Positions 13,072-23,824 of a DNA stretch of 64,000 bases are shown here, one piece after another. The stretch is taken from contig NC_089587.1 in assembly GCF_019320115.1 (NCBI RefSeq), forward strand, positions 103,498,347 to 103,562,346. Direction: 5' to 3'. Each line of letters opens with the position of its first letter. The stretch's first letter is position 1. Under the pieces are notes generated by a model that worked only from the letters and a program-made list of their open reading frames with translations, searched no databases and was not told where the DNA came from. A program made the position numbers and the translations under genes. This stretch comes from Miscanthus floridulus. Lineage: Eukaryota; Streptophyta; Magnoliopsida; Poales; Poaceae.

Positions 13072-14990
13072 ATGCTAGGATCTCATCACCAACCATTTCA
13101 GGAAAGCTGGGACAACCTCACCCAGGGTGGCCACGTTGACCTCCCTAGCCATGTGCTTCTACCGGTGTTTGGACTCGTACACCATCGGTCCATCAAAGAT
13201 CATGAGGCACCCTTTTGGGTTAGGATACACATCCCCTTTCTCCTCATTGCCAGTGGATCCAGTCAGCGCGTCCATGCCGGTTGCCTTGTAATCGCCATTA
13301 AAGCAGCACTTGATGAGGTCACACTCCTTAAGGGTGTGCTTAACTAGATAGCTATGGTAACAACATGGCATCTTGACTATCTTGTCAAAACTAACATGGT
13401 TGAGCTTGCTAGTCTTCTGCCTATGGACCCTATTGACCGCCGCGATGAACTCGTTGTTGCGGCGCCACCAGTTGTCCTTCTTGCCCTTTCCCCATCAATT
13501 GCGGTCCTTAGCCTCGTCTGTGGGTTGGGCTTGAGCCTTACCCTTGTATTTGGAGAAGATTGCATGGATGGCCTCCTTATCAGAGGCATGGCTTGTCGCG
13601 AGGTTAAGCAACTCCTGCATTGTCTGCAGTTTATAGCATCCGAGCTCATGAATGAGTGCTTTGTTGGTCATGCTGGAGATGAACGCTTCGATCACATATA
13701 TATCCACAATATTAGGAAGCTCGTTGCACTACTTGGAAAAGCGGTGGATGTACTCGCGTAGAGTTTCTCCCGCTTTTTGTCTGTACTCTATAGGCTTTGA
13801 GATCCCAAGAACTTCCCAGGCGCACCTATGTGCCCTGAAAGTTCCCTATGAAGATGCATTTGAAGTCTGTCCATGAGTGGATGCTATCCATAGGGAGATG
13901 CTCAAGCCATGCTAGGGCGCTTTCCATGAGGTATAGTGGTAGGTATTGGATGATGAAGAGATCATTGTTTGCCCTGTCTGTCTTCTAACCACACAGCAGG
14001 GTTGGTATCCCTAGAATATTTGACGATGTTTGGTGGCGCAAAAAAATGCGCCAGGAACGATGTCTGCCAAATCCTTTTCATGAACGCCTACGGGCCGCAA
14101 GCGTCTGGGTGCTAGCTGCATTGAGGATCTCAGATCCTAGGGTGTTGGCCATGGTTGTCCGGGTCACTGTCGCCGTAGTGTAGCTGATCCTTGCCCACCA
14201 GGTCTAGCCCAGGGTGTTTGGCACCTCAAGTCAGATGGGCATTATGGTTTCCGACATAGCGACTGTGCAATGGGGAAGGCTCCCTCCCACGCACCACACT
14301 GCTATCGCTGGGCCAGAGCATGCTGAGGAGATATGTACAAGGCTGGCCTCGGGATGCTGCCTCTCTATAGAGCTTTGAGCCTGCTGTACCACCGTGGTTT
14401 CCAGCAGGTCTCGCTCCTAATGGACATGCTTCCCCTCATCGGTAGAGGGTTTAGGGGCCATCCACATGATCATGGCGACTTTGTGATGTTCTAGCTAGCT
14501 CGAGGGAAGACATACGTCTCCCTCTTGCCTTGTTGGATTTGATCATACACATGGCACAGCCGCGCCCGTGCACCTTCAGCATTGAGTTGTTGGGGGCAAG
14601 GGCTTTTGTCATTGCAGTGTTTGTTGGCCTGATTAGCCTCATGGGCCCTGGCTCATTCTAGGTGCTCCTAGTCATACTATGCTTGTTCTTTAGGGGTGCG
14701 CAGAATCAGATAGGCATCGTCCTCTGCGTCCTCCATCAGTGCCACCCCATCCTCTGAGAGGTGCAACATGTTGCATTCCCTCAGTGGGTGGCAGCTCCCT
14801 TCAGAATCGACTCAGAGTCCGTGTTCTCAGGTGTCGCAAGTAGTAGGTCATAGACGGACTTCGGATCCTTCTCCATCATCCCCACAAACCCAAAGGAACC
14901 TGGTGTCATCGTACGACCATTATGCCTATCTAGCTCTCTTGATCAAAGAGTGTTATCGCGTCCCTCATTTTTAGAGGGTGGTGTGGTGCT
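13072..14990 (-). pseudogene. Ty3/gypsy gag remnant
   Basis: The minus-strand frame at 13159-13371 contains a CCYHSYLVKHTLKEC-type cysteine/histidine cluster followed by ..CLMIFDGPMVYESKHR, a combination typical of the gag-pol junction of grass gypsy elements. A second minus frame at 13495-13707 (KALIHELGCYKLQTMQELLN...ASDKEA) resembles the preceding gag segment. Further right (13800-14990) the frame is broken by many stops. The element would have used the primer-binding site near 17873-17882 and the LTR at 17891-19094, with a solo LTR at 15199-17634 inserted between leader and gag. Non-functional. Confidence 0.55.
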
Positions 14991-15198
14991 GGGGTTCCAG
15001 AATTCGACCTCTGGTGGTAGAGGCCCACTTCTAGAGAGTTGGGCAAACGCTTTTGCTAACACATAGAAAATGTGTTGGCTTAGCTCTAACTCGAGATTTG
15101 CCCTGAGATAGGTGTCGATTCTACATGCTAGCGCATCAGAATCAATGATCGCTGGACCGATGTGGGCCAATCCATGATCGAGCATCGAGATGTGCGGC

Positions 15199-17634
15199 TG
15201 TAGGGTCGAGATGGAGGACTAGAGGGGGATGAATAGTCCTTTCTAAAATTAATCGCACCAGCTTATCGAAACAAATGCAGAATTAAAACTATCGGTCTAG
15301 CCAAGACTATAGCCCTCTATCTAAGTTCTCAAGCACCTTAAAAGGATCCTAAATAGGCAACAAAGGTGTCGGGCTAGCTAGAGCTCACCTAACCAATTCT
15401 AGAAGCAAGATCACACAAACCTATGCAACTAGTACTTCAAGCAACTGGGAGAGCTCCTACACAGCTAGTGATGCAAAGCGCACAAAGCTCCTAAGCTCAC
15501 TAGCAATGCTCAATAATAAGGCTTCACAAGCCAAATTAGAGAGTGCAAATTACTTAGCTACATAAACTAAGCAATGTAACTAATAAGGTTACTAAAACCA
15601 AATTAGTTACGCAAGGGTGCTACTTCTATGCTACACAAGCAAGAAGGTAACTAGCAAGCTACACAAGCTAACTAATTATAAGAGCAACTACACAAGCACA
15701 ATATATATGATATTAAATACAAAGCCTATGTATGGGGGTTGCAAACCAACGGGAAGAGGATGACATGATGATTTTATCCTGAGGTTCACTTAGTTGCCAC
15801 CAAGCTAGTCCCCGTTGTGTCGACTGCTCACTTGGTGGTTCATCGGCTAATTGGCATCACTCGCTAAGCCCACAAGTTGGGCACCACAAGAACCTACCCC
15901 AAAAGTGAGGGTAGTTCAATGACACGCTCAACTAGAGTTGCTCTTCATGTCTCCCACGGGGCGAGCACAATACCCCTCACTATCACTTCTCTGGAGTACC
16001 GCACAATCTTCTTGTATGCTTCACAATGGAGAACTTGCCACCAAGCTATCTAGGAGGTGGCAACCTCCAAGAGTAATAAGCACCACCAGCTTGCAACTCG
16101 ATCACCTATTGCCACTTGAGGCAATCTCACAATGCAACGCACTAGAATCACTCACTCGTAATGGATTCGCACTTCTTGCAAGCACAAGTGAGTTAGAGGC
16201 TTCTCAAACCAAGCACACACAAGGGCAACACATCCCCAAGGTGCTCAACCTCAGCCAAGCCCGAGCTCCACCTCTATTTATTGCCCTTAAGCCAAATTTC
16301 TGTGTATTTCTGCGTGGTCACCGAACAGTAACGTGTGGGCACTGGACAAGGGGTGGCGGTGCCCCAACGGTCGAATTACAATGGCTATTTCAAACTAGCT
16401 ATTGGAAAAGTGGGCATCAGACATAGGGGGGCGGTGCACCGCCCTATGGGTGGCGGTGCCTCCTGCCGACCAAAACCCAAACCCGGTGCTCTCTGGGAAA
16501 ATATGGCGGTGCTAGACACTGGACAGTCCGATGACCATGGTGGTGCCATATTCAGCTCAAACATGATTTCCACCACCTCAAGCTTGTAGATCATTTCATT
16601 AACTTTCCGAAAAGTCCTAGATCGTCGAAATCGGAGTTCAGAGCTAAGAGTTATGCCCAAAATACGAAAGGGTGGTAGTGCTGATTTGGGCACGTTGCAT
16701 GGGGTGGCGGTGCATAGTGCATGGGGTGGCGGTGCCACCACCGTAGGGTGTCTAGCGCACACTGGAAAGGGTGGTGCCACCCCCTAGGCTAGGTTGTGTA
16801 TTGGCCACAAGTTTAGTTGCATTTTCCGACCCTAGGACAACCCAAACTTGCTCTTTTCTTCTTCTTTTTCTTCTCCAACTTCACCAAGTTGATCCAAATC
16901 AACTCCAACAACTTCTCCTTTACAAATGTGCCAACACTACCAAGTGTACAATATCATGTGCAAGTGTGTTAGCATTTTCATAAATATTTTCCAAAGGACT
17001 AGTCACTCAATTCACAATGCCACTAGATCCTACCAACGATGCAAAGTTAGATCACTCAAGTGGCACTAGATAACTGATATGCAAACAAGTTTGACACTCT
17101 TGATAGTACGGCCATCTATCCTAAATCCGATCATAAACTTCTCTACACACCTATGACCGATGAAATGAAATATCCTATAGGTTATACCTTGGCCTTGCAT
17201 ATTCCATTCCATCTCCTCCAATGTTGATGCAACACATGCACCAACCAATCACAAATGATATGATTCACTTCATATTATCACATGACCGTATTGGTTCATC
17301 GATCTTGACTTCACTTGCTCTTCACCGTTGCTTCGGTCCATCGGCGCCAAGGCATCACTCAACTTGCCCTTCATACTTGCAACTGGTCCATCAAGCCAAG
17401 TCTTGTCTCGATCTTTTACACCTTAGCACATGACTCATTGTCATGTCTCATATAGCTTTAAGCTCCTTCATCATATGTGTGAGCCTTGCAACATATCCAA
17501 GCCATCTTCACTGTCATGGCATGAGTTGCTCACACAAGTGTACCTATGGACTAATCACCTGTGTATCTCACATTTAAACACATTAGTTCATCTCAGTTGT
17601 CACTTAATTACCAAACCAAACTAGGAACCTTTCA
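15199..17634 (-). mobile_element. Solo LTR, 2.4-kb TGAAAGG family, copy 1
   Basis: Minus-strand LTR: plus strand opens TGTAGGGTCGAGATGG and closes AACCTTTCA, so the element reads TGAAAGG...CCCTACA. It is flanked by GCGGC (15194-15198) and GCGGT (17635-17639), a five-base target duplication with one change. Length 2436 bp, almost the same as the related copy at 54515-56956 in the other orientation. No internal region is present, so it is the product of LTR-LTR recombination. Frames such as that at 15938-16426 are non-coding LTR sequence. It interrupts a gypsy element between leader and gag. Confidence 0.8.
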
Positions 17635-17639
17635 GCGGT

Positions 17640-17890
17640 GGAGCCACATTCTCTTCGCTGAGTTGCATCTGACCTAGGCGGTCGACTACGAAGTCTAGGT
17701 CCCCGAAGCGCTGGGCTTGGCCAGGGAGAAGACTGTTAACGGGAGTTTGTCCATTGGTGTTGGTGAACTCAAGGCTTCCAAAGTGGATACGGCCGTTGGG
17801 GGCCAAACCAACACAGGTGCAGGGAGCCATCACTTCTTTCTCAACAACGAGAGTGCACGACTATCCCCTACCTGGCGCGCCAACTATCGA
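17640..17890 (-). other. Gypsy leader with primer-binding site
   Basis: On the minus strand TGGCGCGCCAGGTAGGGG (17865-17882 region) sits seven to eight bases from the LTR end at 17891. This is the usual leader motif at the primer-binding site of grass gypsy elements. It marks the LTR at 17891-19094 as the 5' LTR of a minus-strand element. Confidence 0.6.
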
Positions 17891-19094
17891 TGTTTTATAA
17901 ACCAGACTAGTAAACTTATATGATTGCCGCACTGCTCTAGAAAGAAGATAGTAGCATACAAAAGACATGAGGATTTATACTGGTTTAGGCCGGAGCCCTA
18001 CATCCAGTCTCAAAGATGATCGAGTGCATGTTCCTTGCTTGAATGCTATGAAGTTCTTACAATGGGGGGGTGCAACAATGGTGGAAGAGGTAGGATAGCT
18101 AGAGCTAGAAGATAAACTGCCTGAAGGAATGCTTCAAGAGTCCAGAGGTTGTGAAGAATGAGAGAATGAAGAAGAAGATGGCCTAGGAAGGATGCCCTAG
18201 TTGCCCTTATATAGATTTCAGGGCCAGTGCATATACAAAGAAGGAGGTTCTCCTAACCAAGGGGTCATGAGCCTAACGGAGGGGCCTACCTAACTTGGCT
18301 TGCAAGCTACGCTGTCTTGTGGTGTACGTCTGGGCATGGTTGTTATTATGGTCTTGTGCCCACATCATGGTAAGGTGTGGCATGGTGCTACTGTGCCGGC
18401 CGTGGTGGCACTGGAGGTACGGTGGTGGTTCGCCAGCCGTCTTGCGCGATGTGGTCTCCATCATGGCTTTCATCATCGCCTCCAAATCTCCTAGGGGCAT
18501 CGTACTAGAGTTGGTGTCTGCCCCTAGGTCATCGATCGCCTGCTAGCTTGTGGAGTTGGTGGCCACGATCCTGAGCTCTGGGTCGTGGCTCCCGCCAGTT
18601 TAGATGGCCTCTAAGTCAAGGCCTTCGTTGTGGATTCTATCCCATAGTGGGTAGAATCGTACATGCATCTTATTGGGCCGTATTTGGATGATGGATTGCT
18701 GTACTGACAGTCACCACAGTGCGGTGTTTTCTTGTTTGTGCTACGTGGCGTAGGGATGGCGTCTGACCGGACCGAGGTGACCATTGTCCCCTCGATCCTT
18801 GCGGGGTTAGTGTGGCATGCTCACTCCTGTCAGAGCAGGCATGCTTGGCTGGGCTCGACCTCTCCCCATTCCTCCCAAGGGTTGGGATGGTGGAGAGGTC
18901 GTGAGTTTCTCGGGCGTCGTGCGGCTAAGGCGAAAGGGAGAGGTCGTGGCTAACCTTGGCCTTAGCATCTAACCTGGTCCGCTTGGCTTAGCTGGGCCTC
19001 GATTGTTTGGTCTTTCGCTAGTGGATGTATCGTGGACCACTCGTCCCACTAACTAATCGATGTCTTGAGACACCTGTGGATCATAACCCCGACA
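17891..19094 (-). mobile_element. Ty3/gypsy 5' LTR (minus strand)
   Basis: Plus strand runs TGTTTTATAAACC...AACCCCGACA; on the minus strand this is TGTCGGGGTTATGATCC...AACA, a typical TG...CA gypsy LTR of about 1.2 kb. The primer-binding leader follows directly on its left and gag remnants lie further left beyond the nested solo LTR. No partner LTR with high similarity was found in the window. Confidence 0.65.
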
Positions 19095-20454
19095 CATAGA
19101 GAAAACATCAACGTGTTCCTAACCCTCTCTTTGCTTTGAGCATTAGTTTCAAGCAATTTTCATTCATAGAATCGCCATAATAGAATAGGTTGAAACGCCA
19201 TAATAGAATAGGTTGAAACTAGGTTGCAAAACTTTGTGCGGTAGGCTAGAAACACTTGTTTGGGCATTAGGGTGAAATGAGTTGAAGGATAGGTTTTAAT
19301 TTCGTGAGAATTTTAAATTAGTCCAATTCACCTTATTCTTTGGCATTTTTTTGACTTGATCCTTTCCGTTATTCATCGGTTATTATATATTATTATTACA
19401 TTACAAGATCATTATGATCTATAATTAGTGAGGCCCTATTGGGAAATTATGATGGCCGTTGGGGAATGATTTCCCCCATTTGTATGAGGGAGGAGAAAGT
19501 CTCTCTAGTACCCAATCTTGAAAAGGAAACTCCCAATAGGGAAACAATGTTATCTTGATGTTTTGGTTAGCGATGGATCTAGTATTTTTCAAGGGCAAGG
19601 CGCACAAAAAAATTACATATACAATTAGGTAAAACCATTTGCTAATTCGATAAAAAATTATAATTTTTACAACATAATTCAATATACATCCACTAAGGAT
19701 CTAATTGGTTGATGCCGTAGTTTACCACCTGTAGCTGAAACTGTGGCTACCACAGTGTAGCGAGCAAAATCAAAGCTATATTTATGGTAAAGTTTGGCAG
19801 AAAAAAGTTTATAACGCATGGGACAAGGTAATTATGATATTAATTGGTTGAACTAGTTTTATTGTGATTTATAAAAGTAAATTACAATAAAACTAGTTCA
19901 AATGACATATGGGTCGTTCAAACTATAGACGTATATTTATTTGATTTTTTAGCCGATAATTAAATAGATAATGCTTTTTTTTATTATTATTTTTAAATAT
20001 ATATACATGTACTAGAAGCCATATTCCTTTAGATCCGCCTATGGTTTCAGATGCATGCACTTTCTAGAGGAAGACAAAATGAAACAGACATACTTGGCAC
20101 AATGATGTCTGACATTTGCCATTTTAAACAGACATATTGCTCTTTTTATTTTTCTCAATCTTATAATAAACAAACAAAATAGCCAATATATATTTAAATT
20201 CAGTTAAATTTTATTCAATTTGGCGTCCAAAGGATAATATCGACTTGTATACATTCCACTCTCTTGAAGGGAAAATTAGCTGAAAATGATTTTTTGTTCC
20301 TGGTAGTGATACTTGCAATTTCATACAGTGTCATGATTATACGTACCTTGTCAAATACGGAGTACAATATCAGCAATGCCATAATCCGACGATGCTCAAA
20401 ACAACTCAACATATGTTGTTCACAAAGCTTGCAGTTGCTCGAGATGTTCGGTTG
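19095..20454. other. Intergenic, AT-rich, MITE-like inverted repeat
   Basis: No gene. A short inverted repeat, CCCTATTGGGA near 19434 against TCCCAATAGGG near 19531, encloses about 120 bp and could be a small MITE, without an identified target duplication. A duplicated phrase CGCCATAATAGAATAGGTTGAAAC occurs back to back at about 19172-19218. The rest is AT-rich and unremarkable. Confidence 0.4.
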
Positions 20455-20860
20455 ATGGTTTCTACGGCTGATAAGTCGACTGAAACTGATTTGTTATGAG
20501 AGAAAAATATTGTTTCATGACTGAGTTGATTTTGTTGCGAGAGAAAAACACTATTTCAAAACATTCGATTTTCCTTGAGCGCGTGTTTAGTTGGGTGAAT
20601 TTAGGAATTTGAGCTATTGTAGTACTTTTGTTTTTATTTGACAATTAGTGTTCAATTATAAACTAATTAGGCTCAAAACGTTCGTCTCGTAATTTCCCAC
20701 CAAACTGTGCAATTAATTTTTTTCGTCTATATTTAATGCTCCATACACGTATCGCAAGATTCGATGGGATAGATACTGTAGCACTTATTTTGAAGTAGCA
20801 ACTCGCTGAACTATCTTCTCAGCCTGATTTATCGCTATGGGCTGACAAGTTGAATCGAAA
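20455..20860. repeat. MITE fragments (two families)
   Basis: 20461-20570 carries the phrase GATAAGTCGACTGAAACTGATTTG and GAGAGAAAAA, shared with 21667-21790, 50584-50662 and 61838-61960 in this window. 20583-20790 carries the phrase AGGCTCAAAACGTTCGTCTCGTAATTT and a TATTTAATGCTCCATACA-type stretch shared with the MITEs at 20875, 21187, 21425 and 51981. Both are degenerate. Confidence 0.6.
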
Positions 20861-20874
20861 GGAGCAAGAAATTG

Positions 20875-21110
20875 GATCTTGTTTAGATTGCAAGTTTTTT
20901 TCACTTTCTCTTCATCACATCAAATCTTTGAACACATGTATGGAGTATTAAATGTAGATAAAAAAATAACTAATTACACAGTTTGATGGTAAATTACGAG
21001 ACGAATCTTTTGAGTCTAGTTAGACCATGATTGGACAATAATTATTAAATACAAACAAAAGTGCTACAATGCCAAATACTGATTCCTAACCTCAATCTAA
21101 ACGAGGCCTT
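20875..21110 (+). mobile_element. MITE, CTTGTTTAG family, copy a
   Basis: Begins TCTTGTTTAGATTGCAAG and ends CTCAATCTAAACGAGGCC, i.e. imperfect terminal inverted repeats. Internal phrases ACGAGACGAATCTTTTGAG and TGGAGTATTAAAT are shared with three other full-length copies in the window. About 235 bp, no coding capacity. Confidence 0.7.
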
Positions 21111-21186
21111 GTTCTAGGAAAAAAAAGGGTCACCGCTCACGAGCGTTGCCCAGCGTGGCTAGCCTGCTGTAATTCCATTTTACTAT

Positions 21187-21417
21187 GGCTTTGTTTAGAT
21201 TGAGGTTAGAAATTAGTATTTGACACTGTAGCATTTTATTTGTATTTGACAATTATTGTTCAATTATGGCCTAACTAGGCTCAAAAGATTCGTCTCGTAA
21301 TTTACAATCAAACTATGTCATTAGTTATTTTTTATCTATATTTAATACTTCATACATATATCCAAAAATTTAATATGACAAAGAGAGAATGAAAAAACTT
21401 GCAATCTAAACAAGACC
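21187..21417 (-). mobile_element. MITE, CTTGTTTAG family, copy b (inverted)
   Basis: Same family as 20875-21110 in opposite orientation: GGCTTTGTTTAGATTGAGG at the left, GCAATCTAAACAAGACC at the right, internal CTCAAAAGATTCGTCTCGTAA on the plus strand. Confidence 0.7.
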
Positions 21418-21424
21418 TTCTTTA

Positions 21425-21668
21425 GGGCCTTGTTTAGTTTCCATCAAAATTCTAAGTTTTTTCACTTTCTCTCCATCACATCAATTTTTGGACACTTGCA
21501 TGGAGTATTAAATATAGGTAAAAAAAATAACTAATTACATAGTTTAGTTGAAAATCACGAGATGAATCTTTTGAGCCTAGTTGGTCCACGATTGAATAAT
21601 ATTTGCTAAATAAAACGAAAGTGGTACTATTCATCAGGTTGAAAAAACTTTCGATCTAAACAAGGCCT
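21425..21668 (+). mobile_element. MITE, CTTGTTTAG family, copy c
   Basis: GGGCCTTGTTTAGTTTCC at the left and TCTAAACAAGGCC at the right, with internal ACGAGATGAATCTTTTGAGCC. It lies only seven bases from copy b and about 120 bp upstream of the H2B promoter region. Confidence 0.75.
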
Positions 21669-21864
21669 AGAATTTGGCCTGTTCGAGTGGTCATATCGTA
21701 TCGTAAATTATTTACTGCTGGCTGATTTGGTATGAGAGAAAAACACTATTTTTAGCTAAAAATTTACGATCGTTTACGAGCAGGCGATAATGCTGCCTGG
21801 ATTTGGCAACGGCGCGCGGGCGACGAAAAGCATCATTTCCCATCCGCTCCCGCCCTCCTCTCCG

Positions 21865-21882
21865 CCACGTCAGGGATCCGCG
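21865..21882 (+). promoter_or_regulatory. Type I histone element (hexamer plus reverse octamer)
   Basis: CCACGTCA (21865-21872) followed two bases later by GATCCGCG (21875-21882). In plants this composite of the CCACGTCA hexamer and the CGCGGATC octamer (here reversed) is the type I element that directs meristem and S-phase expression of histone genes. It lies about 115 bp upstream of the TATA box of the H2B gene. Confidence 0.85.
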
Positions 21883-21946
21883 TCAAAAGCGCATCGCGAC
21901 CGTCCGTGGGAAGAAGCACCAACGGCCCACGCCGCTTTAAGCCAGC

Positions 21947-21954
21947 GATCCGCG
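21947..21954 (+). promoter_or_regulatory. Second histone octamer
   Basis: GATCCGCG again, the reverse complement of the plant histone octamer, 42 bp upstream of the TATA box. Confidence 0.75.
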
Positions 21955-21969
21955 GCACCTGCCCCTCCA

Positions 21970-22003
21970 CCAATCAGCGCTCACCTCTCCCGTCCTATAA
22001 TTA
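21970..22003 (+). promoter_or_regulatory. CCAAT and TATA boxes of H2B
   Basis: CCAAT at 21970-21974 and TATAATTA at 21996-22003, about 100 bp upstream of the H2B start codon. Spacing fits a transcript starting near 22030 with a leader of about 70 bases. Confidence 0.7.
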
Positions 22004-22101
22004 ACGCACCGCCGCCCGCCTCCTCTCCCATCCAAACAACAGCGAACACATCTCCTCGCGTTTCTTCCCAAATCCCAACCGATCTCCCTCCCTCGCAACC
22101 G

Positions 22102-22560
22102 ATGGCGCCCAAGGCCGAGAAGAAGCCCGCGGCGAAGAAGCCGGCGGAGGAGGAGCCCGCGGCGGCCGAGAAGGCGCCCGCCGGGAAGAAGCCGAAGGCC
22201 GAGAAGCGGCTGCCCGCGGGCAAGTCCGCGGGCAAGGAGGGCGGCGGCGAGGGCAAGCGGGGCCGGAAGAAGGGCAAGAAGAGCGTGGAGACGTACAAGA
22301 TCTACATCTTCAAGGTGCTGAAGCAGGTGCACCCGGACATCGGCATCTCCTCCAAGGCCATGTCCATCATGAACTCCTTCATCAACGACATCTTCGAGAA
22401 GCTCGCCGCGGAGGCCGCCAAGCTCGCGCGGTACAACAAGAAGCCCACCATCACCTCCCGCGAGATCCAGACCTCCGTCCGCCTCGTCCTCCCCGGGGAG
22501 CTCGCCAAGCACGCCGTCTCCGAGGGCACCAAGGCTGTCACCAAGTTCACCTCGGCCTAG
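22102..22560 (+). CDS. Histone H2B
   Basis: 152-residue intronless gene. The start chosen is the ATG at 22102 that gives [10 protein letters not shown], the usual start of plant H2B; an in-frame upstream ATG at 21790 would read through the promoter. Residues 1-60 form the lysine/alanine/proline-rich tail, and residues 61-152 the histone fold ([21 protein letters not shown], then [34 protein letters not shown]) ending AVTKFTSA. The lysine in the final AVTK motif is the conserved site of H2B monoubiquitination in plants. The product pairs with H2A in the nucleosome. Very high GC and C/G-ending codons are normal for grass histone genes. Upstream type I and octamer elements predict S-phase expression. 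I see no damage. Confidence 0.97.
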   Translation: MAPKAEKKPAAKKPAEEEPAAAEKAPAGKKPKAEKRLPAGKSAGKEGGGEGKRGRKKGKKSVETYKIYIFKVLKQVHPDIGISSKAMSIMNSFINDIFEKLAAEAAKLARYNKKPTITSREIQTSVRLVLPGELAKHAVSEGTKAVTKFTSA

Positions 22561-23537
22561 GCTGCGCGGCCGCCGTGCCGATTGCAGGCTTCTCTAGTCT
22601 GGCCATGTGCCTTGCTGTAGTTAGATGTTGGTGGTTTCTCTCTGTCTGTTCTTCTGTAGCAACTGCGTTATCTTATGGAAAAGTAATGGTACTTATTTAA
22701 CCCAGCTGCTTGTTTATCTGTGAATCATCTGCTTTGAATGTGAATGTGAATGTGATCACTTTGAATGTGTATTTCGTGACGTTGAATGTGATCATCTGCT
22801 GGCGCGAGATCGCTTGTAATTTTGTGATGTTGATGTGAATGTGATCACTCTGTTCTGTAGCAACTTTTGAAATTGGCGCTTCTAGTGGAATTATGATTTT
22901 CGTTAAGCAGCTTATTCGCTTGTTGAAAACTAACCAGTCAACAGTGTTTTTTTTTCATAATAAACTAGCACCGGACCCAGAAACCAGCGAACAGGTCGAA
23001 GGTTTCATTCCTGTTGCACTACTAGTGGAATTTTGGGTAACTTCTGAATTTGGCGCTTGAACATGTTTTGATTTGCCGATTTCTTTCCTGGATTTTGAGC
23101 TAATGGTTTGTTTTCAGATACACATGAATCTCTTTATATAATTTTTTGATTGAATTCGTGTCTAAACTTTCGATAACATCTATAGATACGGAGTATACAG
23201 TAATACACAATAGTATTTTCCCTTAAAAAACACAATAGTATTTCTTTTTTTTTGTATTTACAACGCTTTTCTCTTGGTATATTAATGCCATGCCATTAAA
23301 TTTTTACTGACACCTTTTCCTTTTGACTGAAATCGACCCCACACTCTGACCGGCCATTCCCCGAAATCCCACCGCCTCGGCGCCGCTCCAGTTCTCTCCG
23401 CCCTCCCCGCCGCCCCCTGTTCAAATAACCCATCACCCACCCCACGCCCTCGCTAGCAACCGCCCGCTTGCTTCCCCCACGCCCTTGCTAGCAACCGCTT
23501 GCCTGCTTCCTGAAGCTTCTAGAAGGACTGGTGAGCC
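22561..23537 (+). other. H2B 3' flank and promoter region of the next gene
   Basis: Holds the H2B 3' untranslated region (T-rich, no perfect AATAAA) and the upstream region of the RPA70N-array gene. Three short repeats of TTGAATGTGAATGTGATCA type occur at 22734-22850. Just upstream of the next start codon a roughly 38-bp unit (CACGCCCTCGCTAGCAACCG / CACGCCCTTGCTAGCAACCG) is duplicated in tandem at about 23442-23515. No obvious TATA box or E2F site was seen. Confidence 0.5.
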
Positions 23538-23824
23538 ATGGAGGTGGACCTGTCGTTCGGGGCGGTGGCGGCGATCTGGGAGGGCGAGGTGGCGCGGGAG
23601 ATGCCGCTGGTCCTTCAGGTTCTGGTGGTGCGCACGTGCTCGTGCCCAAAGCGGCCAGAACCAGGATGGTGCCATGCGGCGCTCTCCGACGGCGCCCACC
23701 TCATTGCCGGTCATCTGCGCCTCGACGAAACCGCCTCGGCAGCCGTCCGGGCGGCCCCGCGTGGTTACGGCGCCGTGGTCCGCCTCCTCGACTTCGAGAC
23801 CAGAACAAATATCGAGGGTGCGAG
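23538..23824 (+). CDS. Exon 1 of poly-RPA70N gene (type A)
   Basis: Residues 1-95 plus two bases. Starts MEVDLSFGAVAAIWEGE and carries LSDGAHLIAG and GYGAVVRLLDFE; ends at GAG|GTGCGC. It encodes most of module 1; the last strand is supplied by exon 2. Much more GC-rich than the other exons, as usual for the 5' end of grass genes. GAVAAIWE and LSDG.HLI match exon 4 better than any other exon. Confidence 0.85.

Noticed and set aside
15938..16426. 162-residue plus-strand frame
   Set aside because: It is inside a solo LTR; the homologous LTR at 54515-56956 does not keep it open.
21790..22101. In-frame N-terminal extension of H2B from an ATG at 21790
   Set aside because: It would place the type I element, octamer, CCAAT and TATA boxes inside the coding region, and H2B begins MAPKAEKK.
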